From Streptosporangium brasiliense (GTDB lineage: Bacteria; Actinomycetota; Actinomycetes; Streptosporangiales; Streptosporangiaceae), in assembly GCF_030811595.1 (NCBI RefSeq), contig NZ_JAUSRB010000002.1, forward strand, positions 124,001 through 188,000: a DNA stretch of 64,000 nt, in the 5' to 3' direction. Both the position numbers and the translations under genes were made by a program. Of the stretch, positions 7,641-15,302 are shown in pieces; position 1 is the stretch's first letter, and each line of letters opens with the position of its first letter. The notes under the pieces are model-generated. The model did not search any database, was not told where the DNA came from, and saw only the letters and a list, made by a program, of their open reading frames with translations.

Positions 7641-9135
7641 GCTGCCGCTGCCCGTGCTCGCGGGCCGTTACCGGGCACTGCAGCGGCTCGGCGCGGGCGG
7701 GATGGGCGTGGTCTGGCGTGCCCAGGACGAGCTGCTCCACCGCGAGGTGGCGATCAAGGAGGTCAAGCTCGACCCGAGCCTCCCCGAGGCGCAGCGGGCC
7801 GAGTTGCGGGAGCGCACCCTCCGCGAGGCCCGCGCCGCCGCCCGGCTGGGCCATCCGTCCATCGTGGCCGTGCACGACGTCATCGCCCAGGACGGCCGCC
7901 CGTGGATCGTGATGGACCTGATCCGGGGCCGCTCCCTGGCCCAGGCGATCCGCGAGGACGGGCCGCTCCCGCCGCCGCGGGTGGCCGCGATCGGCCTGGC
8001 CGTGCTCGACGCGCTGGCCCTGGCGCACAGCCGGGGCATCATGCACCGCGACGTGAAACCGGCCAACATCATGCTCGCCCACGACGGCGGGGTGCTGCTG
8101 ACCGACTTCGGCATCGCCACGCTGGAGGGCGACGTCCAGCTCACCTCTCCGGACGCGCTGGTCGGCTCCCCCGGATACATGGCCCCGGAGCGGCTGCGCG
8201 GCACCGGTGACGGCCCGGCCGCCGACCTGTGGTCCCTGGGCGCCGCCCTCTACACCGCCGTCGAGGGGCGCAGCCCCTTCCAGCGCGGCGTGCCGGTCGC
8301 CACCCTCGGCGCGGTGCTCACCGAGCAGACCCCGATCCCCTCGCGGGCGGACGGCCTGACCCCCGTCCTGCTGGCGGTGCTGGCCAAGGACCCCCGGGAG
8401 CGCCCCGGAGAGGCCGTTCTCCGCGCGGCGCTGCACCGGGTCGCCCAGGGGCTGCCCGCCGGGCCGCTCTCCCCGCAGGCCCCGCCGGAGCCGGCGGCGC
8501 CGTCCCGGCCCCGCCGTACCGGGTGGCTCGTCGGGGCGGGGGTGGCCGCGGCGGCGGCCGCGGCCGCGGTGGTGCTCGTGACGGTCTCGGGAGGCCAGGC
8601 GGCGCCCGGCGCCTCTCCCACCGCGCCCGACCCCCGGGCCGGGCGCTTCACCGCCGCCCCGGAACCCTGCACCCTGCTGACCGGGGCCCAGAGCCGGGCC
8701 GTGGTGCCGGGCGCGACGCCCATGGACATGCCGGCCCAACAGGACCGGGAGGCGTACTGCGTCTGGGACAGCTCGGCCGGCGGGCGCCAGATCCGCGTCT
8801 CCCTCACCCACCAGGCGCCCGTGCCGGGCCGGAGCGCCCCCGACGCGGCCCACGAGTTCTTCGCCGCCGAACGGACCAGGACCAGGGCGGATGCGGGCAC
8901 CGGCCCCATCGGGTCGGTCAGCCCGCTCAGGAACGTCGGCCGGGTCGGGGCGGAGGCGTTCTCCTACGACGTCACCGCCCTGGACCGGGTCCACGCCGTC
9001 GTCCGCTTCCGGGTGAGCAACCTGCTGATCGAGGCCAACGTGTCGGAGAAGGGCAGGCGCGCCGGCACGGAGCTGCGCAGGCACGCCCTCCACGTCGCGC
9101 GCCAGGTCGCCGAGGAGTTGAACAGCCGTGACTGA
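7633..9135 (+). CDS. Transmembrane Ser/Thr protein kinase 2 (intact, PknB-like)
   Basis: 500-aa Hanks kinase with every catalytic motif: glycine loop LGAGGMGVVW, Lys42 in VAIKEV, HRDVKPAN (138-145), DFG (158-160), and MAPERL. Residue numbering of these motifs is identical to kinase 1, so the two are close duplicates. One membrane helix (about 296-317, very Ala/Val-rich) separates an outside domain with cysteines in PCTLL and YCVW and the shared GAEAFSYDV and VRFRVSNLLIEANV. The ATG start at 7633 overlaps the end of the pseudokinase by 8 bp. Activation-loop Ser/Thr residues (TSPD, GSPGY) could be autophosphorylated. Role: transmembrane signalling; ligand unknown. Confidence 0.92.
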   Translation: MAELPLPVLAGRYRALQRLGAGGMGVVWRAQDELLHREVAIKEVKLDPSLPEAQRAELRERTLREARAAARLGHPSIVAVHDVIAQDGRPWIVMDLIRGRSLAQAIREDGPLPPPRVAAIGLAVLDALALAHSRGIMHRDVKPANIMLAHDGGVLLTDFGIATLEGDVQLTSPDALVGSPGYMAPERLRGTGDGPAADLWSLGAALYTAVEGRSPFQRGVPVATLGAVLTEQTPIPSRADGLTPVLLAVLAKDPRERPGEAVLRAALHRVAQGLPAGPLSPQAPPEPAAPSRPRRTGWLVGAGVAAAAAAAAVVLVTVSGGQAAPGASPTAPDPRAGRFTAAPEPCTLLTGAQSRAVVPGATPMDMPAQQDREAYCVWDSSAGGRQIRVSLTHQAPVPGRSAPDAAHEFFAAERTRTRADAGTGPIGSVSPLRNVGRVGAEAFSYDVTALDRVHAVVRFRVSNLLIEANVSEKGRRAGTELRRHALHVARQVAEELNSRD

Positions 9136-9159
9136 GACGTCCGCGCCGGAGCCGCGGTC

Positions 9160-10482
9160 ATGACCGATCCGAACCTGCTCGCCGGGCGCTACCGGCTGCT
9201 GGAGCGCCGCGACCGCGCGGGCACCACCTGGCGCTCCCGTGACGAGCTGCTCAACCGCGACGTCACGATCGCCGAGGTACGGCTCCCGCCTCCGGGCCCC
9301 CACCGCGACTGGCTCCTCGGCCAGATCCGCGCCGCCGCCGACCTCCGGCACCCGGGCGTCGCCACCCTCCACGACGTGATCTCCGCCCCCGACCGGATGT
9401 GGCTGGTCCTGGAGTCGGTCGAGGGCCGTTCGCTGCTCCAGACCGTCCGCTCCGAAGGGCCGCTGCCGGCCGAGCGCGCGGCCGAGGTCGGTCTGCGCGT
9501 GCTGGACACGCTGACCGCCGCCCACGAGCGCGGCATCCACCTCGCCGCCACCCCCGAGACCGTGCTGCTCACCCCTGACGGGCGGACCGTGCTGACCGGC
9601 GTGGCGGCCCCCGTGCCCACCGGCGACCTGCGCGACCTGCGTGACCTGGGCGCCACCCTGTTCACGGCCATCGAGGGGCGGGCCCCGGACACCGGTTCCC
9701 AGACCGTCCCCCGCATGCCGGACGGGATGCCGGTGGCCGCCCCCGCCGCCGGACCGACCGGTTCCGGCCCGCTGGCCCCGCTGGTGGAGGGCCTGCTGTC
9801 GGCCGACCCCGCCCACCGGCCCGACGCCACCTCCGTCCGCCTGTCCCTGGAGAACCTCGCCCCCGGACCCAGGAGGTCACGCCGCGGGCCCGTCCTCGTC
9901 GCGGCCGCCGTCGCGTGCGTGCTCGCGCTCGCCGGCGGAGCGGTGGTGTGGAGCATGTCAGGCACCCCGGCACCGGCTCCGGCGGTCCGCCCGGCGCCCT
10001 ACGTGGACCCCGGCCCCTTCGCCAGGACGCCCCGGCTGGACAGGCTGTTCACCGCGGAGCAGATGGCGCGGCTGGAGGTGGCCGACCCCAGCGAATGGGG
10101 GGACGGCAGCATGTGGGGGACCGCCGACTCCTCCGCCCCCTCGTCCCTGCAGCGCCAGCTCTCCGTCACCGCGAAGCTGTATCCGGCGGCGGCCGAGGCC
10201 ACCCGGGCGTTCGCGGGCCGCTTCGCCGCCGGCACCCGCACCGCCGGCACCAAGGACGGGCGCACCCAGACCCCGCCCCGCAGGGTCGAGGGGCTGGGGA
10301 ACGAGGCGTTCGCCGGCGAGGTCACCAACTACGGCTACGGCGCGACCGTGGTCGTCCGCGTCAACAATCTGATCATCGACATCCAGTACCAGCGGCTGTC
10401 GGGCGAGCCGCAGGAGGAGATCAGGCAGGGCGCCCGCACCGCGGCCGGCTGGGCGGTCGGGGCGCTCACCCGCAAGGGCTGA
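9160..10482 (+). CDS. Full-length pseudokinase with sensor domain
   Basis: 440-aa paralogue that keeps the fold but has lost every catalytic residue. The glycine loop is eroded (RDRAGTTW), the VAIK lysine is Ala38 (VTIAEV), the HRD loop is GIHLAATPETVLL with no catalytic Asp, and DFG is GVA (LTGVAAP). The membrane helix is at about 243-264. Its outside domain keeps GNEAFAG and VVVRVNNLIIDIQY but lacks both cysteines found in the other three paralogues. It lies 24 nt after kinase 2 in the same operon. The reading frame is intact and its codon use is like that of its neighbours, so it looks like a conserved regulatory pseudokinase rather than a decaying gene. Confidence 0.88.
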   Translation: MTDPNLLAGRYRLLERRDRAGTTWRSRDELLNRDVTIAEVRLPPPGPHRDWLLGQIRAAADLRHPGVATLHDVISAPDRMWLVLESVEGRSLLQTVRSEGPLPAERAAEVGLRVLDTLTAAHERGIHLAATPETVLLTPDGRTVLTGVAAPVPTGDLRDLRDLGATLFTAIEGRAPDTGSQTVPRMPDGMPVAAPAAGPTGSGPLAPLVEGLLSADPAHRPDATSVRLSLENLAPGPRRSRRGPVLVAAAVACVLALAGGAVVWSMSGTPAPAPAVRPAPYVDPGPFARTPRLDRLFTAEQMARLEVADPSEWGDGSMWGTADSSAPSSLQRQLSVTAKLYPAAAEATRAFAGRFAAGTRTAGTKDGRTQTPPRRVEGLGNEAFAGEVTNYGYGATVVVRVNNLIIDIQYQRLSGEPQEEIRQGARTAAGWAVGALTRKG

Positions 10483-10570
10483 GCCACGGCGCGGCCGCCG
10501 GCGACCGGCGGGGCTGGAGGCGTCGGGACACCGCCGGGCCGGCCGGTTCCGGGCCCGCGCGCCGGCCCTT

Positions 10571-10598
10571 AAGGGGAGCGGAAGGGGATCGTAAGGGG
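10571..10598 (+). promoter_or_regulatory. Three AAGGGG repeats at exact 11-bp period (SARP-type site?)
   Basis: AAGGGG begins at 10571, 10582 and 10593, an exact 11-bp (one helical turn) period. This is the geometry of SARP-family operators. It lies 60 bp before the AHSA1 gene, and a SARP regulator gene is next door. A clear -10 box follows only weakly. Confidence 0.45.
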
Positions 10599-10657
10599 CC
10601 TCCGGCACTGTGGATCCCGTCGGAAGCGATCCGCGAAGCCCTGAGGGAGAAGACCAG

Positions 10658-11140
10658 ATGGAGACCGCCGAGTACGAGATCGTCCGTGACTTCACGGCGC
10701 GGCGCGAGCAGGTGTACGCCGCCTGGACCCAGCCGGAGCGCTTCGCCCGCTGGTTCGGCCCGCGCGTCTTCACCACCCCGGCCGACCGGGTCGTGCTGGA
10801 CGTCCGCCCGGCCGGCGCCTGGGAGGCCACGCTGGTCGGCGAGGAGGGCTTCGAGGTCACGCTGCGGGGCGTCTACCGCGAGGTCGCCGGGCCGGGCCGG
10901 CTGGTCTTCACCACCGGCGACCCGGACGACCCCGGCGACGGGCCCGCCTCGGTGGCGACCCTCACGCTGGAGGAGCACGAGCACGGCACGACGATGCGTT
11001 TCCACCAGTTCGGGGTCAACACCGACGCCGAGCACGCCGAGCAGGCCAGGGCGGGCTGGCTGGAGTTCTTCGACCGCCTGGCCGAGCACCTGGCGGTTCA
11101 GGCCACGTCGTCGAAGGTCAGCTCGGAGCCGCGCGCGTAG
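10658..11140 (+). CDS. SRPBCC/AHSA1-domain protein
   Basis: 160-aa START-like protein of the AHSA1 (activator of Hsp90 ATPase homologue) group. It has the usual N-terminal helix-strand DFTARREQVYAAWTQPERFARWFGP, the middle W-rich strand and a C-terminal long helix GWLEFFDRLAEHL. Such domains bind hydrophobic ligands in a cavity; in bacteria many are of unknown function and some are paired with ArsR regulators. The ATG at 10658 follows GAGGGA at 9-nt spacing; the frame upstream is not family-like. Its 3' end overlaps the convergent SARP gene by 43 bp. A possible SARP operator precedes it. Confidence 0.85.
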   Translation: METAEYEIVRDFTARREQVYAAWTQPERFARWFGPRVFTTPADRVVLDVRPAGAWEATLVGEEGFEVTLRGVYREVAGPGRLVFTTGDPDDPGDGPASVATLTLEEHEHGTTMRFHQFGVNTDAEHAEQARAGWLEFFDRLAEHLAVQATSSKVSSEPRA

Positions 11141-14100
11141 GCGGCGGCGAACTCCTCCTCCCCGAGCGCGTCCATCGCCCCGGCGGTGATCCGCCGCACC
11201 TCGTCCTCCTCCGAGCGGGAGGCCGGGGTCCGGTGCGCCCGCCTGGCCGAGGCGGCCAGGCCGAGCAGCCGGGCGCACTCCTCGGGCGCCGAGGCGGCCG
11301 CCAGGCCCTCGACGGCGAACGCCGTCGTGCGGGGATCGCCGACCCTCCTCGCGGCGGCGAACGCCTCCAGGAACAGCTCGCGCGCACCCTCGGCGTCGCC
11401 CCGCAGCTCATGGACGAAGCCCAGCTCGGCCAGGGCCGAGGGCAGGAACAGCGGGGGCTCGCCGTCGCGCGGGACGCCGTCGAGCAGGTGGCCCAGACGC
11501 GTCTCGGCCACCTCCAGCAGGCCGGCCCGGCGGGCGGAGTAGCCGTACCCCATCTCGGCGAAGATCTGCCCCTCCCGGTAGCCCTGCCCGGTGGCCAGGC
11601 GCAGCGCCCGCCCGCAGTGCTCCATGGCCCGCCCGTAGTCGCCGGTGTTCATCGCGATCCAGCCCAGCCACGACAGCCGCCGCACGGCCTCGGGCCACAG
11701 CCCGAGCTCCTCGGCCGTCCGCAGGCCCTCGGCGAACAGCGTGCTCGCCCGCTCGTAGTCGCCGCGGATCTCGGCCAGCCCGCCGAGCCACTCGGTGGCC
11801 TGCAACCGGCCCCACTGGTCGCCCAGCTCCCGGAACATCTCGGCGCTCCGGCCGCCGTCGCGTTCCAGGGCCTCAAGGTCACGCCGGGTGAAGGCGTCGC
11901 GGGCGTGCCGGCTCAGGGCCACCGCCGTGCCCCAGCGGTCGCCGACCTCGGAGAAGGTCGCGAGCGCGCTGTCGACCAGCGCCTGTGAGGACGCCGGGTC
12001 GGCCACGCACAGCCCGACGAACAGCTCAGCCCTGGCCCGCTCGCCCGGCTCGGCCAGGCGCAGGGCCGGCTCCCAGTCGACGTCCTGGCCCAGCGACAGG
12101 GCGAACCCCGCGTGCCAGGCCCGCGCCCTCGCCCGGTCGGCGGTGGGCCCGTCGGGTCCGAGGGCCAGCGCGGACTCCAGCGAGCGCAGCCCCTCGCCGA
12201 GCCGGCCGCGGAGGAACCAGTACCACGCCAGGGAGTTCACCAGCCGCAGGGCGTCGGCCGCCGGGGCGGCGTCGAGGGCGGCCCGCAGGTTCGCGGCCTC
12301 GGCGTCCAGCCGCCGCATCCAGCGCACCTGCTCGGGCCCCCGGAGACACGGCTCCGCCCGTACGGTCAGCGCCGTGTAGTAGTCGACGTGCGCCTGCCGT
12401 ACCCGCCTGGTCTCCCCCGCGTCCTCCAGCCGGTTCAGGCAGTAGGCCGCCACCGACTCCAGGAGCCGGTACCGCACCCCCGACGGCCCGTCCACGACCG
12501 CCACCAGCGACCGGTCGACCAGCTGCGCCAGCACGTCGAGCACGTCGACGCCGGCCTCGGCGCACACCGCCTCGGCCGCCTCCAGCGTGCAGCCGTCGGC
12601 GTGCACGGCCAGGCGGCGCAGCACGATCCGCTCGGGGTCGGTGAGCAGCGTCCAGCTCCAGTCGATCATGGCCATCAGCGTCTGCTGGCGCGCCGGAGCC
12701 CCGCGCTGGAAGCCCGCCAGCAGCCGGAACCTGTCGTCCAGCCTGGCCACGAGCTCCTGGACCCCCAGGGCCCTGACCCTGGTGGCGGCCAGCTCCAGCG
12801 CCAGCGGGATGCCGTCCAGCCTGCGGCAGAGCTGCGCGACCGCCTCGGCGTTGCGGGCGTCGAGCGCGAACCCGCGGGCCGAAGCGGTCGCCCGTGCCAC
12901 GAACAGCCGCACGGAGTCGGCCTTGGCCACGGTGCGCAGCTCCGACCCTTCGGGCAGCTCCAGCGCGGGCACGCTCCACAGCGCCTCACCGGCCACGTTC
13001 AGCGGCTCGCGGCTGGTCGCCAGGATCCGCAGGCCCGGCGCCGAGCGCAGCAGCGCCTCGGTCAGCTCGGCGGCCTGGTCCACCACGTGCTCGCAGTTGT
13101 CGAGCACCAGGAGCATCCGCCGCCCGCGTAGCGCGTCGGCCAGCCGCGGCAGGACGCCCGCGGAGTCCTCGCGGATGTCGAGGGCGACGAGCACGGCCTC
13201 GGCCAGCGACGGCGTGTTCCGGTCGTAGGGGGCGAGCTCGACCAGCCACGCGCCGTCGGGGTGCGCGCCCGCCACCTGCCGCGCCACCTCCAGCGCCAGG
13301 CTGGTCTTGCCGACGCCTCCCGAGCCGGTGAGAGTGACCAGCCGGCCCGCCTCCAGCAGGGCGCGCACCTCGGCCACCGCCTCGCCGCGCCCGATCAGCT
13401 CGCCGACCGGGGCGGGCACGTTCGTCACCGGCCGCTCGGTCCTGCCGCTCAGTGCGGGGTCCTGCCGCAGGATCCGCGCCTGCAGCTCGGCCAGCTCGGG
13501 CGACGGGTCGAGCCCCAGCTCGGCGGCGAGCCGCTCGCGCAGCTCGCCGTAGCTGGCCAGGGCCTCGCTCTGCCGTCCCGCCCGGTACAGCGCCTGGATG
13601 TGTACGGCGCGCAGTCGCTCTCTCAGCGGGTGCGCGGCCACGAGCTCGGCCACCTCGACCGGTTCGCCGGCGGCCAGCCTGGCCTCCGCGTGCTCCTCGA
13701 CGGCGGCCAGCCGGGCCTCCTCCAGGCGCGCGATCACCGGCTGCAGGAACTCGGCGTCGGCGAAATCCGCGTACGCGGCCCCGCGCCACAGCGCCAGCGC
13801 CTCGGCCGGCTCCCCCTCCTCCACCAGCCGCGCGAAGCGGCCGGCGTCCACCGCGTCGGGGCCGGCCCGCAGCGCGTAGCCGGGAGCGCGCGAGACCACC
13901 AGGTCCTTCCCGCCCGGCTCGGCATCCTCCAGCGCGCGGCGCAGCTGCGAGACCCGCACCTGCAGGGCCGCCGCCGGGTTGGCGGGCGGTCCGTCGCCCC
14001 ACAGGTCGTCGACCAGCCGGTCTGCGGACACCACCCGTCCTTCGTGGGCGAGCAGATCGGCGAGCAGCGCGCGGACCTTCAGGCCGGGGACCGTCACGAC

Positions 14101-14151
14101 CTCCCCCGCGTCGGTCCAGGCCGTCACCGGTCCCAGCACTCCAAAACGCAT
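11098..14151 (-). CDS. AfsR/SARP-family transcriptional regulator with NB-ARC and TPR
   Basis: 1017-aa STAND-type activator. The N-terminal OmpR-like winged helix (1-92; VRVSQLRRALED, APGYALR) is followed by the bacterial transcriptional activation domain (about 98-235, ending ELGLDPSPELAELQARIL). An NB-ARC ATPase follows with the P-loop GSGGVGKTS (276-284) and LLVLDNCEHVVD as Walker B. A long TPR-like C-terminus makes up the rest. Such proteins switch on secondary metabolism or nearby operons. The ATG at 14151 has TAGGGT 7 nt upstream and no ribosome site, fitting a leaderless mRNA. It is convergent with, and overlaps, the AHSA1 gene. Confidence 0.92.
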   Translation of the reverse strand: MRFGVLGPVTAWTDAGEVVTVPGLKVRALLADLLAHEGRVVSADRLVDDLWGDGPPANPAAALQVRVSQLRRALEDAEPGGKDLVVSRAPGYALRAGPDAVDAGRFARLVEEGEPAEALALWRGAAYADFADAEFLQPVIARLEEARLAAVEEHAEARLAAGEPVEVAELVAAHPLRERLRAVHIQALYRAGRQSEALASYGELRERLAAELGLDPSPELAELQARILRQDPALSGRTERPVTNVPAPVGELIGRGEAVAEVRALLEAGRLVTLTGSGGVGKTSLALEVARQVAGAHPDGAWLVELAPYDRNTPSLAEAVLVALDIREDSAGVLPRLADALRGRRMLLVLDNCEHVVDQAAELTEALLRSAPGLRILATSREPLNVAGEALWSVPALELPEGSELRTVAKADSVRLFVARATASARGFALDARNAEAVAQLCRRLDGIPLALELAATRVRALGVQELVARLDDRFRLLAGFQRGAPARQQTLMAMIDWSWTLLTDPERIVLRRLAVHADGCTLEAAEAVCAEAGVDVLDVLAQLVDRSLVAVVDGPSGVRYRLLESVAAYCLNRLEDAGETRRVRQAHVDYYTALTVRAEPCLRGPEQVRWMRRLDAEAANLRAALDAAPAADALRLVNSLAWYWFLRGRLGEGLRSLESALALGPDGPTADRARARAWHAGFALSLGQDVDWEPALRLAEPGERARAELFVGLCVADPASSQALVDSALATFSEVGDRWGTAVALSRHARDAFTRRDLEALERDGGRSAEMFRELGDQWGRLQATEWLGGLAEIRGDYERASTLFAEGLRTAEELGLWPEAVRRLSWLGWIAMNTGDYGRAMEHCGRALRLATGQGYREGQIFAEMGYGYSARRAGLLEVAETRLGHLLDGVPRDGEPPLFLPSALAELGFVHELRGDAEGARELFLEAFAAARRVGDPRTTAFAVEGLAAASAPEECARLLGLAASARRAHRTPASRSEEDEVRRITAGAMDALGEEEFAAAYARGSELTFDDVA

Positions 14152-14169
14152 AAAGGCGACCCTAAAGGC
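14151..14169 (-). promoter_or_regulatory. Direct repeat GCCTTTA x2 and -10 box at the SARP gene start
   Basis: On the minus strand GCCTTTA occurs twice with a 12-bp period (plus-strand TAAAGGC at 14151 and 14163). TAGGGT (14159-14164) is 7 nt before the ATG. This could be a leaderless promoter carrying an autoregulatory repeat. Confidence 0.4.
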
Positions 14170-14227
14170 ATGAGCGGGATGTCAGGAGCGGGCTCCGGCA
14201 CGGCGGACCCATGGCCGCCGCCTCCGT

Positions 14228-15148
14228 TCAGAGGTCCATGACGGAGCGGACCTCGCGGCGCCGGAGCGCCCGGCCGCAGGCCGCGCAGAGCAGGACCGGG
14301 TCGAGGGCGGCGCCGCAGGGAGTGTGGGTGATGGCCAGGGCCGAGCCCTCGGGGGCGGGGAACTCGCGCTGGGCCCAGTCGACCAGGAAGGCGAAGACCT
14401 CGAAGAAGGCCAGGCCCTTGTCGGTGAGCCGGTAGGAGCCGTCGGGCCGCGGGTCGAGGACTCCGAGCTCGACGAAGCGGCGCAGCCGGTCGGTGAGGAC
14501 CGAGGGCGCGAGGCCGAGGCTGGACTGGAAGTCGACGAAGCGGCGGGTGCCGAGGAGGGCGGCGGCCAGGATCGCGGTGCTCCAGCGGTCTCCGAGGATC
14601 TCCATCGAGTCCGGGCAGTAGCCGATCAGGTCGGGTGCGGCGCCGGGGCGGACCGTGCGCCGGTGCCGGCGGGGCGGGCCGATCCGGGAGAAGGTGGCCA
14701 GCGGGCCGGGTTCGGTGCGGGTGTCGCGGGCGCTCATCGGCCGCAGGCACGCGCCGCACCCGAGGTACGGCTCGGCGGCGTGGCCGCACAGCTCGTGCCG
14801 GAGCGGCGGCAGCCGCCTGCGGTCCGCCCAGTCCCGCTCCCAGGAGTGGATGGCCACCAACAGCGTCCACAGGGCCAGGCCCCGCTCCGTCAGCCGGTAT
14901 TCGTGGCGCGTCCGCCCGTCCCGGTAGGCCGCCAGCTCGAAGATGCCGTGACCGACCAGCTCCTTGAGCCTGCCGGCGAGCACCGATTCGGAGATCCCCA
15001 GCGCGTCGCGCCATCCGGCGAAGGTCCGGATCCGCAGCAGGAACGCCCGCTGCAGGATGAGCAGCACCCAGCGGTCTCCCAGGATCGCCAGAGCCTGTCC
15101 GATCGCACTGAGCTCAGCTCGCGCCGTCTTCCGCTCAGCGCCGCTCAC
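14228..15148 (-). CDS. Tandem HxlR-family transcriptional regulator (two HTH domains)
   Basis: 306-aa protein made of two HxlR/MarR-like winged helices in a row. The first (about 8-120) contains IGQALAILGDRWVLLILQRAFL and ISESVLAGRLKELVGHGI; the second (about 170-270) contains SMEILGDRWSTAILAAALLG and LAPSVLTDRLRRFVELGVL. HxlR proteins usually have one HTH and act as dimers, so this is an intragenic duplication or fusion. Cys-x2-Cys pairs near the domain ends (LGCGACLRP and LCAACGRAL) could bind metal or sense redox state. The GTG at 15148 has GGAGG 7 nt upstream. Divergent from the carotenoid oxygenase gene, with a palindrome between them. Confidence 0.88.
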   Translation of the reverse strand: MSGAERKTARAELSAIGQALAILGDRWVLLILQRAFLLRIRTFAGWRDALGISESVLAGRLKELVGHGIFELAAYRDGRTRHEYRLTERGLALWTLLVAIHSWERDWADRRRLPPLRHELCGHAAEPYLGCGACLRPMSARDTRTEPGPLATFSRIGPPRRHRRTVRPGAAPDLIGYCPDSMEILGDRWSTAILAAALLGTRRFVDFQSSLGLAPSVLTDRLRRFVELGVLDPRPDGSYRLTDKGLAFFEVFAFLVDWAQREFPAPEGSALAITHTPCGAALDPVLLCAACGRALRRREVRSVMDL

Positions 15149-15230
15149 GATCCATCCTCCGCTGCCCACTCGGATCCGCCGGCGAAGCATGCCGGACCGA
15201 CCAACTCGATCTTGTGTTAGACAGTTTGGC

Positions 15231-15249
15231 TCACTCCGTGACGGAATGA
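15231..15249. promoter_or_regulatory. Palindromic operator between HxlR and carotenoid oxygenase genes
   Basis: TCACTCCGT-G-ACGGAATGA, a 19-bp near-perfect palindrome (8 of 9 half-site positions match). It is placed 83 bp before the HxlR start and 18 bp before the oxygenase -35 box, so it is a likely HxlR binding site. Confidence 0.55.
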
Positions 15250-15266
15250 CCCGGGCGGAACGGCCG

Positions 15267-15296
15267 TTGACGGGCTGACTTCTCCTATCGTAGCTT
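15267..15296 (+). promoter_or_regulatory. Promoter of the carotenoid oxygenase gene (leaderless)
   Basis: TTGACG (15267-15272), an 18-bp spacer and TAGCTT (15291-15296), 6 nt before the ATG at 15303. The predicted transcript starts at the initiation codon. Confidence 0.6.
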
Positions 15297-15302
15297 CCGG
15301 AT

